DNA of 64,000 nt, taken from contig MHZT01000044.1 of NCBI GenBank assembly GCA_001828855.1, forward strand, positions 62,001 through 126,000. The letters run 5' to 3'. Source of the stretch: Rhodobacterales bacterium RIFCSPHIGHO2_02_FULL_62_130 (GTDB lineage: Bacteria > Pseudomonadota > Alphaproteobacteria > Rhodobacterales > Rhodobacteraceae). How positions within the stretch are numbered: position 1 is the stretch's first letter; each line of letters starts with the position of its first letter. The translations under genes and the position numbers were made by a program. Under the pieces are notes generated by a model. That model worked only from the letters and a program-made list of their open reading frames with translations. It did not search any database and was not told the DNA's origin. This document shows, in pieces, positions 1 through 11,867 of this stretch.

Positions 1-593
1 GTCTGGCCGATCTGAAAACCCGCTATGACATGGGGTTTTCGCCGCTGCGCGAGGCGCTGAACCGGCTTCAGGCCGAACGGCTGGTGGTGGCCGAGGCCTT
101 GCGCGGCTTTAAGGTGGCGGGGCTTTCGGTGGCGGAATTGCAGGATGCCACCCGCACACGCATCATGATCGAATCGCAGGCGCTGCAAATGGCGATTGCG
201 CGCGGCGATGATGCCTGGGGCGCAAAGATTGTCGGCGCGCTTTATGCCCTGAAGGCGCAGGCGGCGCGAAGCGGGGCTGACAAGGACGTGTGGGAGCTTG
301 AAGCCCGCCACCACGCCTTTCACCGCGCGTTGTTGGAGGCCTGCGGGTCTGACTGGCTGCTGGAGTTTTTCGAACGCCTTTACGCCGCGACCGAGCGGTA
401 TCGGATTCCGATTTTGATTGAGTCGGACGTGCCGACGGGGCGCGATATTCAGGCCGAACACACAGCCTTGGCCGAGGCGGCAATCGGACGAAATGCGGAC
501 TTGGCGGTGGACCTGCTGCGCGATCATTACACCCGCACGGCGGATACCATTCTTGGCCTGATGGATGCGCCCAAGCCAAAGCGGCGGAAGTAA
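1..593 (+). CDS. GntR-family transcriptional regulator with FCD domain (5' end missing)
   Basis: The reading frame is open from the first base (first whole codon at 3) to a TAA at 591-593, so the N-terminus lies outside the window; about 196 residues are visible. The start of the visible part (LADLKTRYDMGFSPLREALN, then RL..ERLV) is the recognition helix of a GntR winged helix-turn-helix, of which only the first part is missing. The rest is an all-helical FCD ligand domain with the spaced histidines (ARHHAFHRAL, then LLRDHYTRT) that bind metal or a carboxylate effector in this family. Such regulators usually control a neighbouring catabolic operon, which here would lie to the left of the window. 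The effector cannot be told. The internal ATG at base 30 is not a credible start because it would remove the DNA-binding helix. Confidence 0.9.
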   Translation, partial: LADLKTRYDMGFSPLREALNRLQAERLVVAEALRGFKVAGLSVAELQDATRTRIMIESQALQMAIARGDDAWGAKIVGALYALKAQAARSGADKDVWELEARHHAFHRALLEACGSDWLLEFFERLYAATERYRIPILIESDVPTGRDIQAEHTALAEAAIGRNADLAVDLLRDHYTRTADTILGLMDAPKPKRRK

Positions 594-599
594 AGGCGC

Positions 600-629
600 C
601 CTGACGCGACCTTTACGGGCCGCGTCAGG
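600..629. terminator. Hairpin between convergent genes (possible bidirectional terminator)
   Basis: CCTGACGCG at 600-608 and CGCGTCAGG at 621-629 form a perfect 9-bp stem around a 12-nt loop. It sits between the convergent GntR and katG stop codons. There is no strong T run on either side, so termination strength is uncertain. Confidence 0.45.
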
Positions 630-641
630 ACAGTCTTGGGG

Positions 642-2867
<2,226 letters not shown>

Positions 2868-2969
2868 TCATGGCTGCGAATGCTTGAAATCAGACATGGG
2901 CGCCCTGTGCCATTGGCAGCCCGATGCTGTCTTGGCATGTGTCTAGCAAAATCCGGCGATTAGTTTAAG

Positions 2970-3001
2970 TTGTATTTACTGATTGTAACGATAAGATACA
3001 A
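2970..3001. promoter_or_regulatory. Candidate OxyR operator in the katG-oxyR intergenic region
   Basis: TTGTAT (2970-2975) and ATACAA (2996-3001) form an inverted repeat with a 20-nt AT-rich spacer in the 148-nt gap between divergent katG and oxyR. It ends two bases before the oxyR ATG, so OxyR bound here could repress its own gene while activating katG. The match to a known OxyR consensus was not tested. Confidence 0.45.
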
Positions 3002-3003
3002 TT

Positions 3004-3945
3004 ATGATAAACCTGACCCTGAAACAGTTCCGCTATTTCGAAGCCTTGGCCCGCCATGGCCATTTTGGCCGCGCCGCCGAGACGTGTTCCATTTCGCAGC
3101 CCGCCCTGTCGATGCAGATCAAGGAAATGGAAGAAATGCTGGGAACCGAGCTGTTCGAGCGCGGGTCAAGGCAGGTTCGTCTGACCAATTTCGGCGAAGA
3201 CCTTGCCCTTCGGGTGCGATCGATCCTGCGCGCGGTGGATGAATTGGAGGATCTTGCCCGTGCCTCGCAGGATCAGTTCGCAGGAAGGTTGCGGATCGGG
3301 GTGATCCCGACGATTGCGCCCTATCTCTTGCCCACGATCATCGGCAACCTGACGCGGATGAATGCCGATCTGGATATTCATGTGCGCGAAACCGTGACGC
3401 CGAAACTGCTTGAAGAACTGGCAGAGGGGCGGCTGGACACGGCCATTGTGGCCCTGCCGGTATCAGAACCGTCACTGACCGAGGTTGCGCTGTTCTCGGA
3501 AGATTTCGTGCTGGTGCGCCCCGGTGAAGATGAGGGCAAACCCGTGCCGAGTCGTGAAAGCCTGCGCGAGATGCGGCTTTTGCTTCTGGAAGAAGGGCAT
3601 TGCTTTCGCGATCAGGCGCTTTCGTTCTGCAACATTCATTCGGCTTTGCCGCGGGAACTGCTGGATGGCAGTTCACTGACAACACTGGTGCAGATGGTCG
3701 GCGCAGGAATCGGTGTGACGCTGATCCCTGAAATGGCGGTGGCGGTGGAAACGCGGTCGGCGCATGTCTCGGTCGCGCGGTTCCACGGGCTGCAACCGTC
3801 GCGGCGGATCGGGATGATCTGGCGCAAGACCAGCCCGCTGGCCAAGCAATTGCTGCAAATATCCGAGGTGGTGCGGCAATCCGCCGAGTCCTTACGCGAT
3901 CAGCATCAGAATTCCCTGCACGCAACCGCGCAATTGCCCGTTTAA
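3004..3945 (+). CDS. oxyR: LysR-type hydrogen peroxide sensor OxyR
   Basis: This 313-residue LysR protein has an N-terminal helix-turn-helix (HFGRAAETCSISQPALSMQIKEME within residues 20-43, quoted only to place it) and a two-lobed effector domain. The peroxide-sensing pair is present: EEGHCFRDQALSFCN places cysteines at about residues 200 and 209, matching Cys199 and Cys208 of E. coli OxyR that form the regulatory disulfide. It is divergent from katG, its expected target. No good Shine-Dalgarno sequence precedes the ATG; the upstream bases are AT-rich and overlap the candidate operator. Confidence 0.95.
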   Translation: MINLTLKQFRYFEALARHGHFGRAAETCSISQPALSMQIKEMEEMLGTELFERGSRQVRLTNFGEDLALRVRSILRAVDELEDLARASQDQFAGRLRIGVIPTIAPYLLPTIIGNLTRMNADLDIHVRETVTPKLLEELAEGRLDTAIVALPVSEPSLTEVALFSEDFVLVRPGEDEGKPVPSRESLREMRLLLLEEGHCFRDQALSFCNIHSALPRELLDGSSLTTLVQMVGAGIGVTLIPEMAVAVETRSAHVSVARFHGLQPSRRIGMIWRKTSPLAKQLLQISEVVRQSAESLRDQHQNSLHATAQLPV

Positions 3946-4053
3946 TAGGCATTTGCAGGCTTAAATTCAGCGCACCCGCCGTCAATTGCTACAATTGGCT
4001 AGAGCCGCGCCCTGCCCTGTGGGACATACAAAGCCTGCCGTGAAGGAATAAAC

Positions 4054-7000
4054 ATGTCCATTCTTGCCAGCGTCCACCACCTGACCCATTACAAATATGA
4101 TCGGCCCGTCACGCTTGGCCCGCAGGTGATCCGCCTGCGCCCAGCGCCGCACAGCCGCACGCGGGTGGTGTCACATTCGCTGAAGGTGACGCCTGCGAAC
4201 CATTTCGTGAACTATCAGCAAGACCCCTATGGCAACTGGCTGGCGCGTTATGTCTTTCCTGATCCGGTGACGGAATTGCGGATCGAGGTCGATATGACCG
4301 CCGATATGACGGTCTATAACCCCTTTGATTTCTTTGTGGAAACCAGCGCCGAGACTTGGCCCTTCGACTACCCCGCCGAGATTGCCGATGATCTGGTGAT
4401 CTATCGCAAATGCGAGGCACCGGGTCCGCTGCTGCAACGGTTCCTAGAGAGCGTGCCGCGTGATCCCCTGCGGACTATCGACTTTATCGTCGGGCTGAAC
4501 GCGCGCTTGGCGCAACAGATCGGCTATGTCATCCGCATGGAACCCGGCGTGCAGACGCCCGAGGAAACCTTGGGGCTGGCCAAGGGATCGTGCCGCGATA
4601 CGTCGTGGCTTCTGGTGCAGGCGCTGCGGCATCTGGGCTTTGCGGCGCGGTTTGTGTCGGGCTATCTGATTCAGCTGAAACCCGATCTGGTGGCCATCGA
4701 CGGCCCTGCTGGCACCGCGCATGATTTCACCGATCTGCACGCATGGTGCGAGGTTTATCTGCCCGGTGCAGGCTGGATCGGGCTTGACCCCACCTCGGGC
4801 TTGCTGACGGGCGAAAGCCACATTCCGCTGTCGGCCACCCCGCATTACAGCAACGCCGCCCCGATTTCTGGGGTGGCCAGCTATGCCGAGGTCAGCTTTG
4901 ATTTTGACATGACGGTGACGCGCAGCGCCGAACATCCGCGCATCACCAAACCGTTTTCCGAAGCCGCTTGGGCCGATCTGAACGCGCTGGGGCATCAGGT
5001 GGATGCGGCGCTTGCCAAGGGCGATGTGCGCCTGACCATGGGCGGAGAGCCGACCTTTATCTCGATCGACGATTTCGAGGCGGGTGAGTGGAACACCGAT
5101 GCTGTCGGCCCCACCAAGCGCGTCTTTGCCGATGCGCTGATCCGGCGGCTACAGGCCAAATTCGCGCCGGGCGGTTTTCTGCATTACGGGCAGGGCAAGT
5201 GGTATCCGGGCGAAAGCCTGCCACGCTGGACGTTTTCGCTGTATTGGCGCCGCGATGGCAAGCCGATCTGGCACAACCCCGATCTGATCGCGCCGGAACT
5301 GGCCACAGGGGCCACGCCCGAGCAGGCGACTGCGCTGCTGCAAACCATCGCCGAAACACTGGGCCTGCCCGCCGAAAACGTCACCCCCGCCTATGAAGAC
5401 CCCGCCGAATGGATCGTCAAGGAAGGCAACCTGCCGGAAAACGTCACGCCGCAAAACTCGCATCTGAAAGACCCCGAGGAACGCAACCGCATTGCCCGCG
5501 TCTTTGCGCGCGGGCTGACCGAACCTTCGGGCTTTGTGCTGCCGGTTCAACGCTGGCAATCCAAGGCCGCGCAGACTTGGGTTTCCGAGAAATGGGCGCT
5601 GCGGCGCGGGCATCTGTTTCTGGTGCCGGGGGATAGCCCTGTGGGGTATCGCCTGCCGCTGGGCGCGCTGCCCTATGTCAAGCCCGCCGACTACCCGCAT
5701 GTCCACCCCTCTGATCCGTTTGAGGATCGCGGCCCGCTGCCCGAATACGCGCCCGACGCTCCGGCGCAGCACCGGCAGGAAAAATCGGCCTTCACCGCAT
5801 CCGAGGCCACCCAAGACCGCCGCGAACAGGTGATCTCCGAGGTGGCAGGCACCGTGCGCACCGCGATTTCTGTGGAACCCCGCGACGGGCGGCTGTGTGT
5901 GTTCATGCCGCCGGTGGAAAAGGTGGAAGATTATCTGGAACTGGTCGCCGCCGCCGAGGCCGCCGCCAAGCTACACGGCCTGCCCGTGCATATCGAAGGG
6001 TACGGCCCACCCAACGATCCGCGCCTGAACGTGATCCGCGTCGCCCCCGATCCGGGGGTGATCGAGGTGAACATCCACCCCGCGCATAACTGGTCCGAGG
6101 TCGTCTCCACCACCGAGGCCGTCTATGAAGAGGCTCGCCAGTTGCGGCTGGGTGCTGACAAATTCATGATCGACGGCAAGCATACCGGCACGGGCGGTGG
6201 CAATCATGTGGTGGTGGGCGGCATCACCCCCGCCGACAGCCCGTTCCTCCGCCGTCCCGATCTGCTGGCCAGCCTGATCCTGTATTGGCAGCGCCATCCC
6301 AGCCTGTCTTACCTGTTTTCAGGACTGTTCATCGGCCCCACCTCTCAGGCCCCGCGCATAGACGAGGCGCGGATGGACAGCCTTTACGAGTTGGAAATCG
6401 CGCTGGCGCAAATTCCGCACCCCGACAAAGGCGCGCCGCCGCCGTGGCTGGTGGACCGTCTGCTGCGCAACCTGCTGGTCGATGTGACCGGCAACACCCA
6501 CCGCGCCGAGATCTGTATCGACAAGCTGTATTCCCCCGATGGCCCGACAGGCCGCCTTGGTCTGGTCGAATTCCGCGGTTTTGAAATGCCGCCGAACCCA
6601 AGGATGAGCCTTGCCCAACAACTGCTGATCCGCGCCATCATTGCGCGGATGTGGGCCGCACCGCTGCAGGGCAATCTGACGCGCTGGGGCACCACGCTGG
6701 CTGACCGGTTCATGCTGCCGCATTTTGTCTGGGCGGATTTTCTGGATGTGCTGACCGATCTGCGCCAGCACGGCTTTGATCTGAACCAAGAATGGTTCAA
6801 GGCGCAGGCCGAATTCCGCTTTCCCTTCTGTGGCGAAGTCTCGGTTGAAGGTGTCACGCTTGAGTTGCGTCAGGCGCTGGAGCCGTGGCACGTGCTGGGC
6901 GAAACCGGCGCGATTGGCGGGACGGTGCGCTATACTGACAGCTCGGTTGAACGCTTGCAGGCAAAGCTGACGGCGGGCGATCCGGGGCGGTATACCGTTA

Positions 7001-7365
7001 CCTGCAACCAGCGCAGCCTGCCGATGCAGGCGGTCGGCGCGGGGGTTGCGGTAGCGGGCGTGCGCTATAAGGCGTGGCAGCCGCCGCTTGCACTGCATCC
7101 GGTGCTGCCGGTGAACGCGCCGCTGACCTTTGACATTTACGATACGTGGAACGGGCGGGCTTTGGGCGGTTGCACCTATCACGTCGCGCACCCCGGCGGA
7201 CGCAATTACGATACCTTCCCCGTCAACAGTAACGAAGCCGAAGCACGACGCCTTGCCCGCTTTGAACCGCGCGGTCATACTGCGGGGTTCTATGAACCCG
7301 CATCCGAAACCCCGCACCCCGAGTTCCCCATGACCCTCGACCTGCGCCGCGCGCCGCGGCAGTGA
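4054..7365 (+). CDS. Transglutaminase-like protein with DUF2126 (large form)
   Basis: This 1103-residue protein begins with the bacterial transglutaminase N-terminal domain and a papain-like transglutaminase core. The catalytic triad is visible: Cys in [15 protein letters not shown], His in [12 protein letters not shown], and Asp in WIGLDPTSG. The remaining roughly 800 residues match the DUF2126 family and contain conserved stretches such as [12 protein letters not shown] and [16 protein letters not shown]. Proteins of this family usually sit beside circularly permuted ATP-grasp and alpha-E proteins, as here, in clusters predicted to make or edit peptide tags. A ribosome site AAGGAA precedes the ATG. 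The next gene begins at its stop codon, so the three genes 4054-10642 form an operon. The substrate is unknown. Confidence 0.9.
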   Translation: MSILASVHHLTHYKYDRPVTLGPQVIRLRPAPHSRTRVVSHSLKVTPANHFVNYQQDPYGNWLARYVFPDPVTELRIEVDMTADMTVYNPFDFFVETSAETWPFDYPAEIADDLVIYRKCEAPGPLLQRFLESVPRDPLRTIDFIVGLNARLAQQIGYVIRMEPGVQTPEETLGLAKGSCRDTSWLLVQALRHLGFAARFVSGYLIQLKPDLVAIDGPAGTAHDFTDLHAWCEVYLPGAGWIGLDPTSGLLTGESHIPLSATPHYSNAAPISGVASYAEVSFDFDMTVTRSAEHPRITKPFSEAAWADLNALGHQVDAALAKGDVRLTMGGEPTFISIDDFEAGEWNTDAVGPTKRVFADALIRRLQAKFAPGGFLHYGQGKWYPGESLPRWTFSLYWRRDGKPIWHNPDLIAPELATGATPEQATALLQTIAETLGLPAENVTPAYEDPAEWIVKEGNLPENVTPQNSHLKDPEERNRIARVFARGLTEPSGFVLPVQRWQSKAAQTWVSEKWALRRGHLFLVPGDSPVGYRLPLGALPYVKPADYPHVHPSDPFEDRGPLPEYAPDAPAQHRQEKSAFTASEATQDRREQVISEVAGTVRTAISVEPRDGRLCVFMPPVEKVEDYLELVAAAEAAAKLHGLPVHIEGYGPPNDPRLNVIRVAPDPGVIEVNIHPAHNWSEVVSTTEAVYEEARQLRLGADKFMIDGKHTGTGGGNHVVVGGITPADSPFLRRPDLLASLILYWQRHPSLSYLFSGLFIGPTSQAPRIDEARMDSLYELEIALAQIPHPDKGAPPPWLVDRLLRNLLVDVTGNTHRAEICIDKLYSPDGPTGRLGLVEFRGFEMPPNPRMSLAQQLLIRAIIARMWAAPLQGNLTRWGTTLADRFMLPHFVWADFLDVLTDLRQHGFDLNQEWFKAQAEFRFPFCGEVSVEGVTLELRQALEPWHVLGETGAIGGTVRYTDSSVERLQAKLTAGDPGRYTVTCNQRSLPMQAVGAGVAVAGVRYKAWQPPLALHPVLPVNAPLTFDIYDTWNGRALGGCTYHVAHPGGRNYDTFPVNSNEAEARRLARFEPRGHTAGFYEPASETPHPEFPMTLDLRRAPRQ

Positions 7366-9758
7366 TGCCAAAGACGGCCCATTCAACGGCAGTCGATACC
7401 CAGCTTTTTGCGCGGTATCGGCCCCTGCCGGCTGTGACGGACGAGTTGGTCGATGCCAGCGGTGCGATGCGTCCCGCTTGGGCGGGGCTGATTTCGCATA
7501 TGTCCGGCATGACCGCCTCCGAGATTGCCGACGCCTTTGCGCGCGGTGATCAGCATCTTGCCGACACAGGGGTTTTCTTTCGCAGATATGGGGATACCGG
7601 AGGGGCCGCGCGGGACTGGCCCTTCAGTCCTGTGCCGATCATTTTGCACGACACGGAATGGCGCGACATCGCATCGGGCCTGATCCAGCGTGCCGATCTG
7701 CTGGAGCAGGTGGTGGCAGATCTTTACGGCGAAAACCGTCTGGTGGCCCAAGGCCATTTGCCCGCCAGCCTGATCGCGCAAAGCCCGGAATGGTTGCGCC
7801 CCTTGGTGGGGGTTCGGCCAAGGTCGGGTCATTTTCTACACTTCATGGCCTTCGAGATTGGCCGTGGGCCGGATGGTCGCTGGTGGGTTTTGGCGGACCG
7901 CACCGATGCGCCATCGGGGGCAGGCTTTGCGCTTGAAAACCGCGTCGCTGCCACCCGCGTCTTTCCAGAGCTTTATGGCCGCACGAATGTTCACCGGCTT
8001 GCGGGCTTCTTCAGGTCTTACCGCGACGCGCTGGAGAAACTGCGCGGCAGCCTTAGCTCTGGCGTTGGCATTCTGACCCCCGGCCCACTGACCGATACCT
8101 ATTACGAACAGGCCTATATCGCCCGTTATCTGGGCCTGACCTTGCTGGAAGGTGACGATCTGACGGTGGAAAACGGGCGCTTGCATGTCCGCACCGTGGA
8201 AGGGCTGACGCCTGTGGATGTGCTATGGCGGCGCATGGATGGCATCTGGGCCGACCCTCTGGAACTGCGCGAGGACAGCCAGCTTGGCACGCCCGGACTG
8301 ATTTCGGCGGTGCGGCAAGGCAATGTTTCCATGGTCAACGGCTTGGGGGTGGGTGTGCTGGAAACACAGGCGCTGATGGCGTTTCTGCCCAAGATAGCCC
8401 AGATCCTGACCGGTAAGGACTTGCTGATCCCCAATGTTGCAACGTGGTGGTGCGGGCAAGAGGCCGAACTGGCCCATGTGCGCGCCAATGCCGACCGCAT
8501 GATGATCGGTCCCGCTTTGGCCACACGGATGCCGTTTGAGACCACCGCCCCCCATTCCGTGGCGGGCCGGATGCGCGGGGCAGATGGGGCGGATCTGCAT
8601 GCATGGCTGACCGAAAATGCGGGCGACCTTGTGGGCAAAGAACTGGCCACACTTTCCACCACACCTGTCTATGAAAATGGCGCTTTGGTGCCGCGCCCGA
8701 TGACTCTGCGCGTGTTTCTGGCCCGCACGCCAGAGGGATGGCAGGTTATGCCGGGCGGCTTTGCCCGTATCGGGGCCAGCAGCGATACAACGGCTGTTTC
8801 AATGCGCCAGGGTGGCGCGGTCGCCGATGTCTGGGTCGTCAGTGATGCCCCTGTCGAAGCTGTCACCATGTTGGACACCCCGACCGCCGCTTTCCTGCGC
8901 CCCAAGGCCGGACCGCTTCCCAGCCGTGCTGCTGACAATCTGTTCTGGCTGGGCCGCTATGTGGAACGCACCGAGGGCCTGCTGCGCCTTGTGCGGGCCT
9001 ATCACAGCCGCCTTGACGAAGCCGCGACAGAACCGCTTCTGGCCACCATCCGCGCAAGGCTGAAAACCTATGGCGTGGACGCGCTTGAGGCATTTCCGAA
9101 AGGGCTGACAGCCACTCTGGCCTCAGCGGTCTATAGCGCGAGCCAAATCCGTGACCGATTCAGCGTAGATGGTTGGGCCGCGCTGAAAGATATGGAAAAG
9201 TCGATGGCGCGGATTGCCAAGACTGCCGAACCGGGCAGCGACGCGGCCTTGGTGATGAGCGTGATGCTTCGCAAGATCGCCGGCTTCTCTGGCTTGGTGC
9301 ATGAGAACATGTATCGCACGGCCGGATGGCAATTCCTGACCATCGGGCGTTCACTGGAGCGCGCCGCCATGATGACCGATCTTTTGGCCGCCGTGGCAGA
9401 CCCGCACTCGCCCGATGGCGGTCTTGATCTGGCCATCGAGGTTGGCGACAGCATCATGTCGCACCGTCAGCGTTATGGCGTCTTTACCAGCCGCGAAAGC
9501 GTCATAGACCTGCTGGCGCTGGATGAAACCAACCCGCGGTCAGTCCGCTTTCATCTGGATGTGATCCGCAAGCGGGTGGACGATCTTGCGGGCCTGAGAC
9601 CGCTTGACCAGATGTGGAATTTTGCGGCGCAAGTCTCGGCGTTACGCGCGGACATCACCGCGCAATCCGTGAGCAGCCTTGATACCAAGGCGATATCGCG
9701 GCTTCATGCCGATATCCTGACCCTGTCGACAGGGCTGCATGCGACCTTTATGCAGTAA
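7365..9758 (+). CDS. Circularly permuted ATP-grasp domain fused to alpha-E domain
   Basis: This protein of about 797 residues joins two modules that many genomes encode separately. The N-terminal part (roughly residues 1-480) is a circularly permuted type 2 ATP-grasp enzyme (DUF404/407, COG2308), predicted to ligate a carboxylate to an amine. The C-terminal part (from about PLPSRAADNLFWLGRYVERT) is the helical alpha-E domain (DUF403, COG2307). The ATG at 7365 shares its first base with the preceding TGA, so translation is coupled; a GTG one codon earlier is an alternative start. Its position between two transglutaminase-like proteins supports a joint role in peptide ligation and cleavage. Confidence 0.88.
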   Translation: MPKTAHSTAVDTQLFARYRPLPAVTDELVDASGAMRPAWAGLISHMSGMTASEIADAFARGDQHLADTGVFFRRYGDTGGAARDWPFSPVPIILHDTEWRDIASGLIQRADLLEQVVADLYGENRLVAQGHLPASLIAQSPEWLRPLVGVRPRSGHFLHFMAFEIGRGPDGRWWVLADRTDAPSGAGFALENRVAATRVFPELYGRTNVHRLAGFFRSYRDALEKLRGSLSSGVGILTPGPLTDTYYEQAYIARYLGLTLLEGDDLTVENGRLHVRTVEGLTPVDVLWRRMDGIWADPLELREDSQLGTPGLISAVRQGNVSMVNGLGVGVLETQALMAFLPKIAQILTGKDLLIPNVATWWCGQEAELAHVRANADRMMIGPALATRMPFETTAPHSVAGRMRGADGADLHAWLTENAGDLVGKELATLSTTPVYENGALVPRPMTLRVFLARTPEGWQVMPGGFARIGASSDTTAVSMRQGGAVADVWVVSDAPVEAVTMLDTPTAAFLRPKAGPLPSRAADNLFWLGRYVERTEGLLRLVRAYHSRLDEAATEPLLATIRARLKTYGVDALEAFPKGLTATLASAVYSASQIRDRFSVDGWAALKDMEKSMARIAKTAEPGSDAALVMSVMLRKIAGFSGLVHENMYRTAGWQFLTIGRSLERAAMMTDLLAAVADPHSPDGGLDLAIEVGDSIMSHRQRYGVFTSRESVIDLLALDETNPRSVRFHLDVIRKRVDDLAGLRPLDQMWNFAAQVSALRADITAQSVSSLDTKAISRLHADILTLSTGLHATFMQ

Positions 9759-9766
9759 GGCGCCCG

Positions 9767-10642
9767 ATGAAATACGACGTAAAAATCTGCATCTCTTATG
9801 ACTATGATCGCCCTGCGGTCGGTGGACGCCACCTTGTCTGCCTGATGCCGCAGGATCTGGACCATACGCAACAGATCACCTCCGCCACTTTGCACATCAC
9901 GCCTGACCCTGCCGAACGGCTGGATCGAAGGGATTTCTTCGGCAATCACCTGACCGAGTTCAGCTTTCGCGGTCCGCATGATCGTGTGATGCTGACCCTG
10001 ACAGCGCAGCTTTGGCGGGCAGACGCCCCCCACTGTCTTGGCCCATCTGCCAGCCTGACCGATCTGCCCCGCCAGTTGGCGCTCTGCCGTGATGTCGGCC
10101 CGCAATCGCCGCTGCATTTTCTGGCCGCCTCGACCCGCGTTCCCCGCGATGCCGATATGGCCGCGTTTGCCCGCAGCTACGTCGGTCCCGATGCTACGGT
10201 GGCCGAGACTGTGCTGGCCTTGGGGAACGCGCTGCATACTCATATGACCTTTGATGCGACCGCAACCACCGTGGACACCCCCGCAGCCGAAGCCTTCGCC
10301 AAGCGTCGGGGGGTGTGTCAGGATTTCTCGCATATCATGATCGCCTGCCTGCGCTCCTTGGGGATTCCCGCGGGCTATGTCAGCGGCCTGCTGCGGACGC
10401 TGCCGCCGCCCGGCAAACCCCGGCTGGAAGGGTCGGACGCGATGCACGCCTGGGTCCGCGCTTGGTGTGGCGAGACGGCTGGCTGGCTTGAGTTTGATCC
10501 GACCAACGCCAGCCTGGCCAGGGGCGATCATATTGTCGTGGCATACGGACGTGACTATTCCGATGTCGCTCCGGTCAAAGGCATGATGCGAACCTCTGGC
10601 AGCCAGAAAAGCCAGCAAGCGGTTGATGTGATCCCGCTTTAG
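9767..10642 (+). CDS. Transglutaminase-like cysteine peptidase family protein
   Basis: The 291-residue product has the bacterial transglutaminase N-terminal beta domain followed by a transglutaminase core. The triad is clear: Cys in RRGVCQDFSHIMIACL, His in DAMHAWVRAW, and Asp in WLEFDPTN. It follows the ATP-grasp/alpha-E gene after 8 bases and closes the three-gene operon. In related clusters the transglutaminase-like proteins are thought to act as peptidases or amidases on the product of the ATP-grasp ligase. An Anbu-type proteasome-like peptidase, often found with such genes, is not encoded here. Confidence 0.9.
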   Translation: MKYDVKICISYDYDRPAVGGRHLVCLMPQDLDHTQQITSATLHITPDPAERLDRRDFFGNHLTEFSFRGPHDRVMLTLTAQLWRADAPHCLGPSASLTDLPRQLALCRDVGPQSPLHFLAASTRVPRDADMAAFARSYVGPDATVAETVLALGNALHTHMTFDATATTVDTPAAEAFAKRRGVCQDFSHIMIACLRSLGIPAGYVSGLLRTLPPPGKPRLEGSDAMHAWVRAWCGETAGWLEFDPTNASLARGDHIVVAYGRDYSDVAPVKGMMRTSGSQKSQQAVDVIPL

Positions 10643-10780
10643 CAAGACGTCCTTGGCGCCAAAACGGCTGGCCGCTGCACGGCTTTCCCAAGTGACCTCA
10701 ACAGTTTGAACCTTACAAAGGGTGCCGCTTTTGGTTTGGCCATTGCCCAACCTTGGCACGGGCAAAAGATTCAGCTTTAC

Positions 10781-10810
10781 GCTTCACAACTTTTTTTATA
10801 TTTGTAAAGC
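10781..10810. promoter_or_regulatory. Candidate operator ahead of the sugar operon
   Basis: GCTTCACAAC (10781-10790) and TTTGTAAAGC (10801-10810) form an inverted repeat, 8 of 10 matching, around a 10-nt A/T spacer. It lies 16 bases before the ATG of the first gene of the operon, whose own RpiR regulator is encoded at 15422. The strong ribosome site AGGGGGA follows at 10814-10820. Confidence 0.45.
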
Positions 10811-10825
10811 AATAGGGGGAATCAC

Positions 10826-11851
10826 ATGCTTGGACGTCGCTTTGCTACGCGCATCAATTCGTTTGCTTCTAACGCTTCGGAGTATTGGCCGACGCTGACC
10901 GGCAAGCCCTCGCTGATCCAGATGGTGCAGCGTGCGGCAACAGTCGATGGCCTGACCGAACTGGACCTGAACTACCCCGACCACATCGGCGACAACCCCG
11001 TTGAAACCGCCCGCGCGGTGCGTGATTGCGGGCTGGCGATCAGTGGTCTGGCGATGCGCTATTACACCAATCCGGGGTTCAAGCGCGGCGCGTTCACCAA
11101 CCCCGACGCCACCGTGCGCCGCGAAGCGATTGACCTGACCAAGCGCGGGATTGATGCGGCCCGTGCGATGGGCGCGCCGATTATGACGCTGTGGCTGGGG
11201 CAGGACGGCTATGATTATGCCTTCCAATGTGACTATCCCGCACTGTGGGCCGCCGAGATTGAAGGCATCGCCGAAGTCGCCGCGCATGACCCCGACTGCA
11301 TGATTTCAATAGAATATAAGCCAAACGAACCAAGGTCTTATTCGGTTCTGCCTGATGCCACCACGACGCTGCTGGCGATCAAAGAGGTGGGCGCGGCGAA
11401 CCTTGGCGTGACCATTGATTTCGCCCATGCGCTTTATGCCAACGAACAGCCCGCCTTTGCTGCGGCGCTGATCCTGCGCCATTCGAAGCTGCTGGGGCTG
11501 CACCTGAACGACGGCTATGCCAAGCGCGATGACGGGTTGATGGTGGGCGCGGTTCACGAACAGGCCACGCTGGAACTGCTGCGCGAGGTGCATCGCGGCG
11601 GCTTTGATGGCGCGATCTATTTCGACACTTTCCCCGACGCATCCGGCCTTGATCCGGTCGCGGAATGTGGCGCGAACATCCGCACCGTGAAACGGATGCT
11701 GGCCGCTGTTGCGCGGATGGAAGGTGACAACCGCCTTGCCACCGCGCAGGGCCAGCAAGACCCCGTTGTGGCGCAAGAAATCGCACGGCTTGCTTTGGCG
11801 GGGGCAACGGCAGCGGCATATACTTTACACAATTATATGAACTCGTGTTGA
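10826..11851 (+). CDS. Sugar phosphate isomerase/epimerase family protein (xylose-isomerase-like TIM barrel)
   Basis: This 341-residue protein has the features of the AP-endonuclease-2/xylose isomerase-like TIM barrel. Candidate metal and acid-base positions are visible: Glu in MISIEYKPNEP, Asp-His in NLGVTIDFAHAL, His in LLGLHLNDGY, and the terminal Asp in AIYFDTFPD. It probably interconverts a keto- and aldo-sugar or epimerises a sugar, and would work with the kinase at 16286. It is the first gene of the operon, 16 bases ahead of the binding-protein gene. The sugar cannot be named from the sequence. Confidence 0.85.
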   Translation: MLGRRFATRINSFASNASEYWPTLTGKPSLIQMVQRAATVDGLTELDLNYPDHIGDNPVETARAVRDCGLAISGLAMRYYTNPGFKRGAFTNPDATVRREAIDLTKRGIDAARAMGAPIMTLWLGQDGYDYAFQCDYPALWAAEIEGIAEVAAHDPDCMISIEYKPNEPRSYSVLPDATTTLLAIKEVGAANLGVTIDFAHALYANEQPAFAAALILRHSKLLGLHLNDGYAKRDDGLMVGAVHEQATLELLREVHRGGFDGAIYFDTFPDASGLDPVAECGANIRTVKRMLAAVARMEGDNRLATAQGQQDPVVAQEIARLALAGATAAAYTLHNYMNSC

Positions 11852-11867
11852 AATAGGGAGGAAACCA

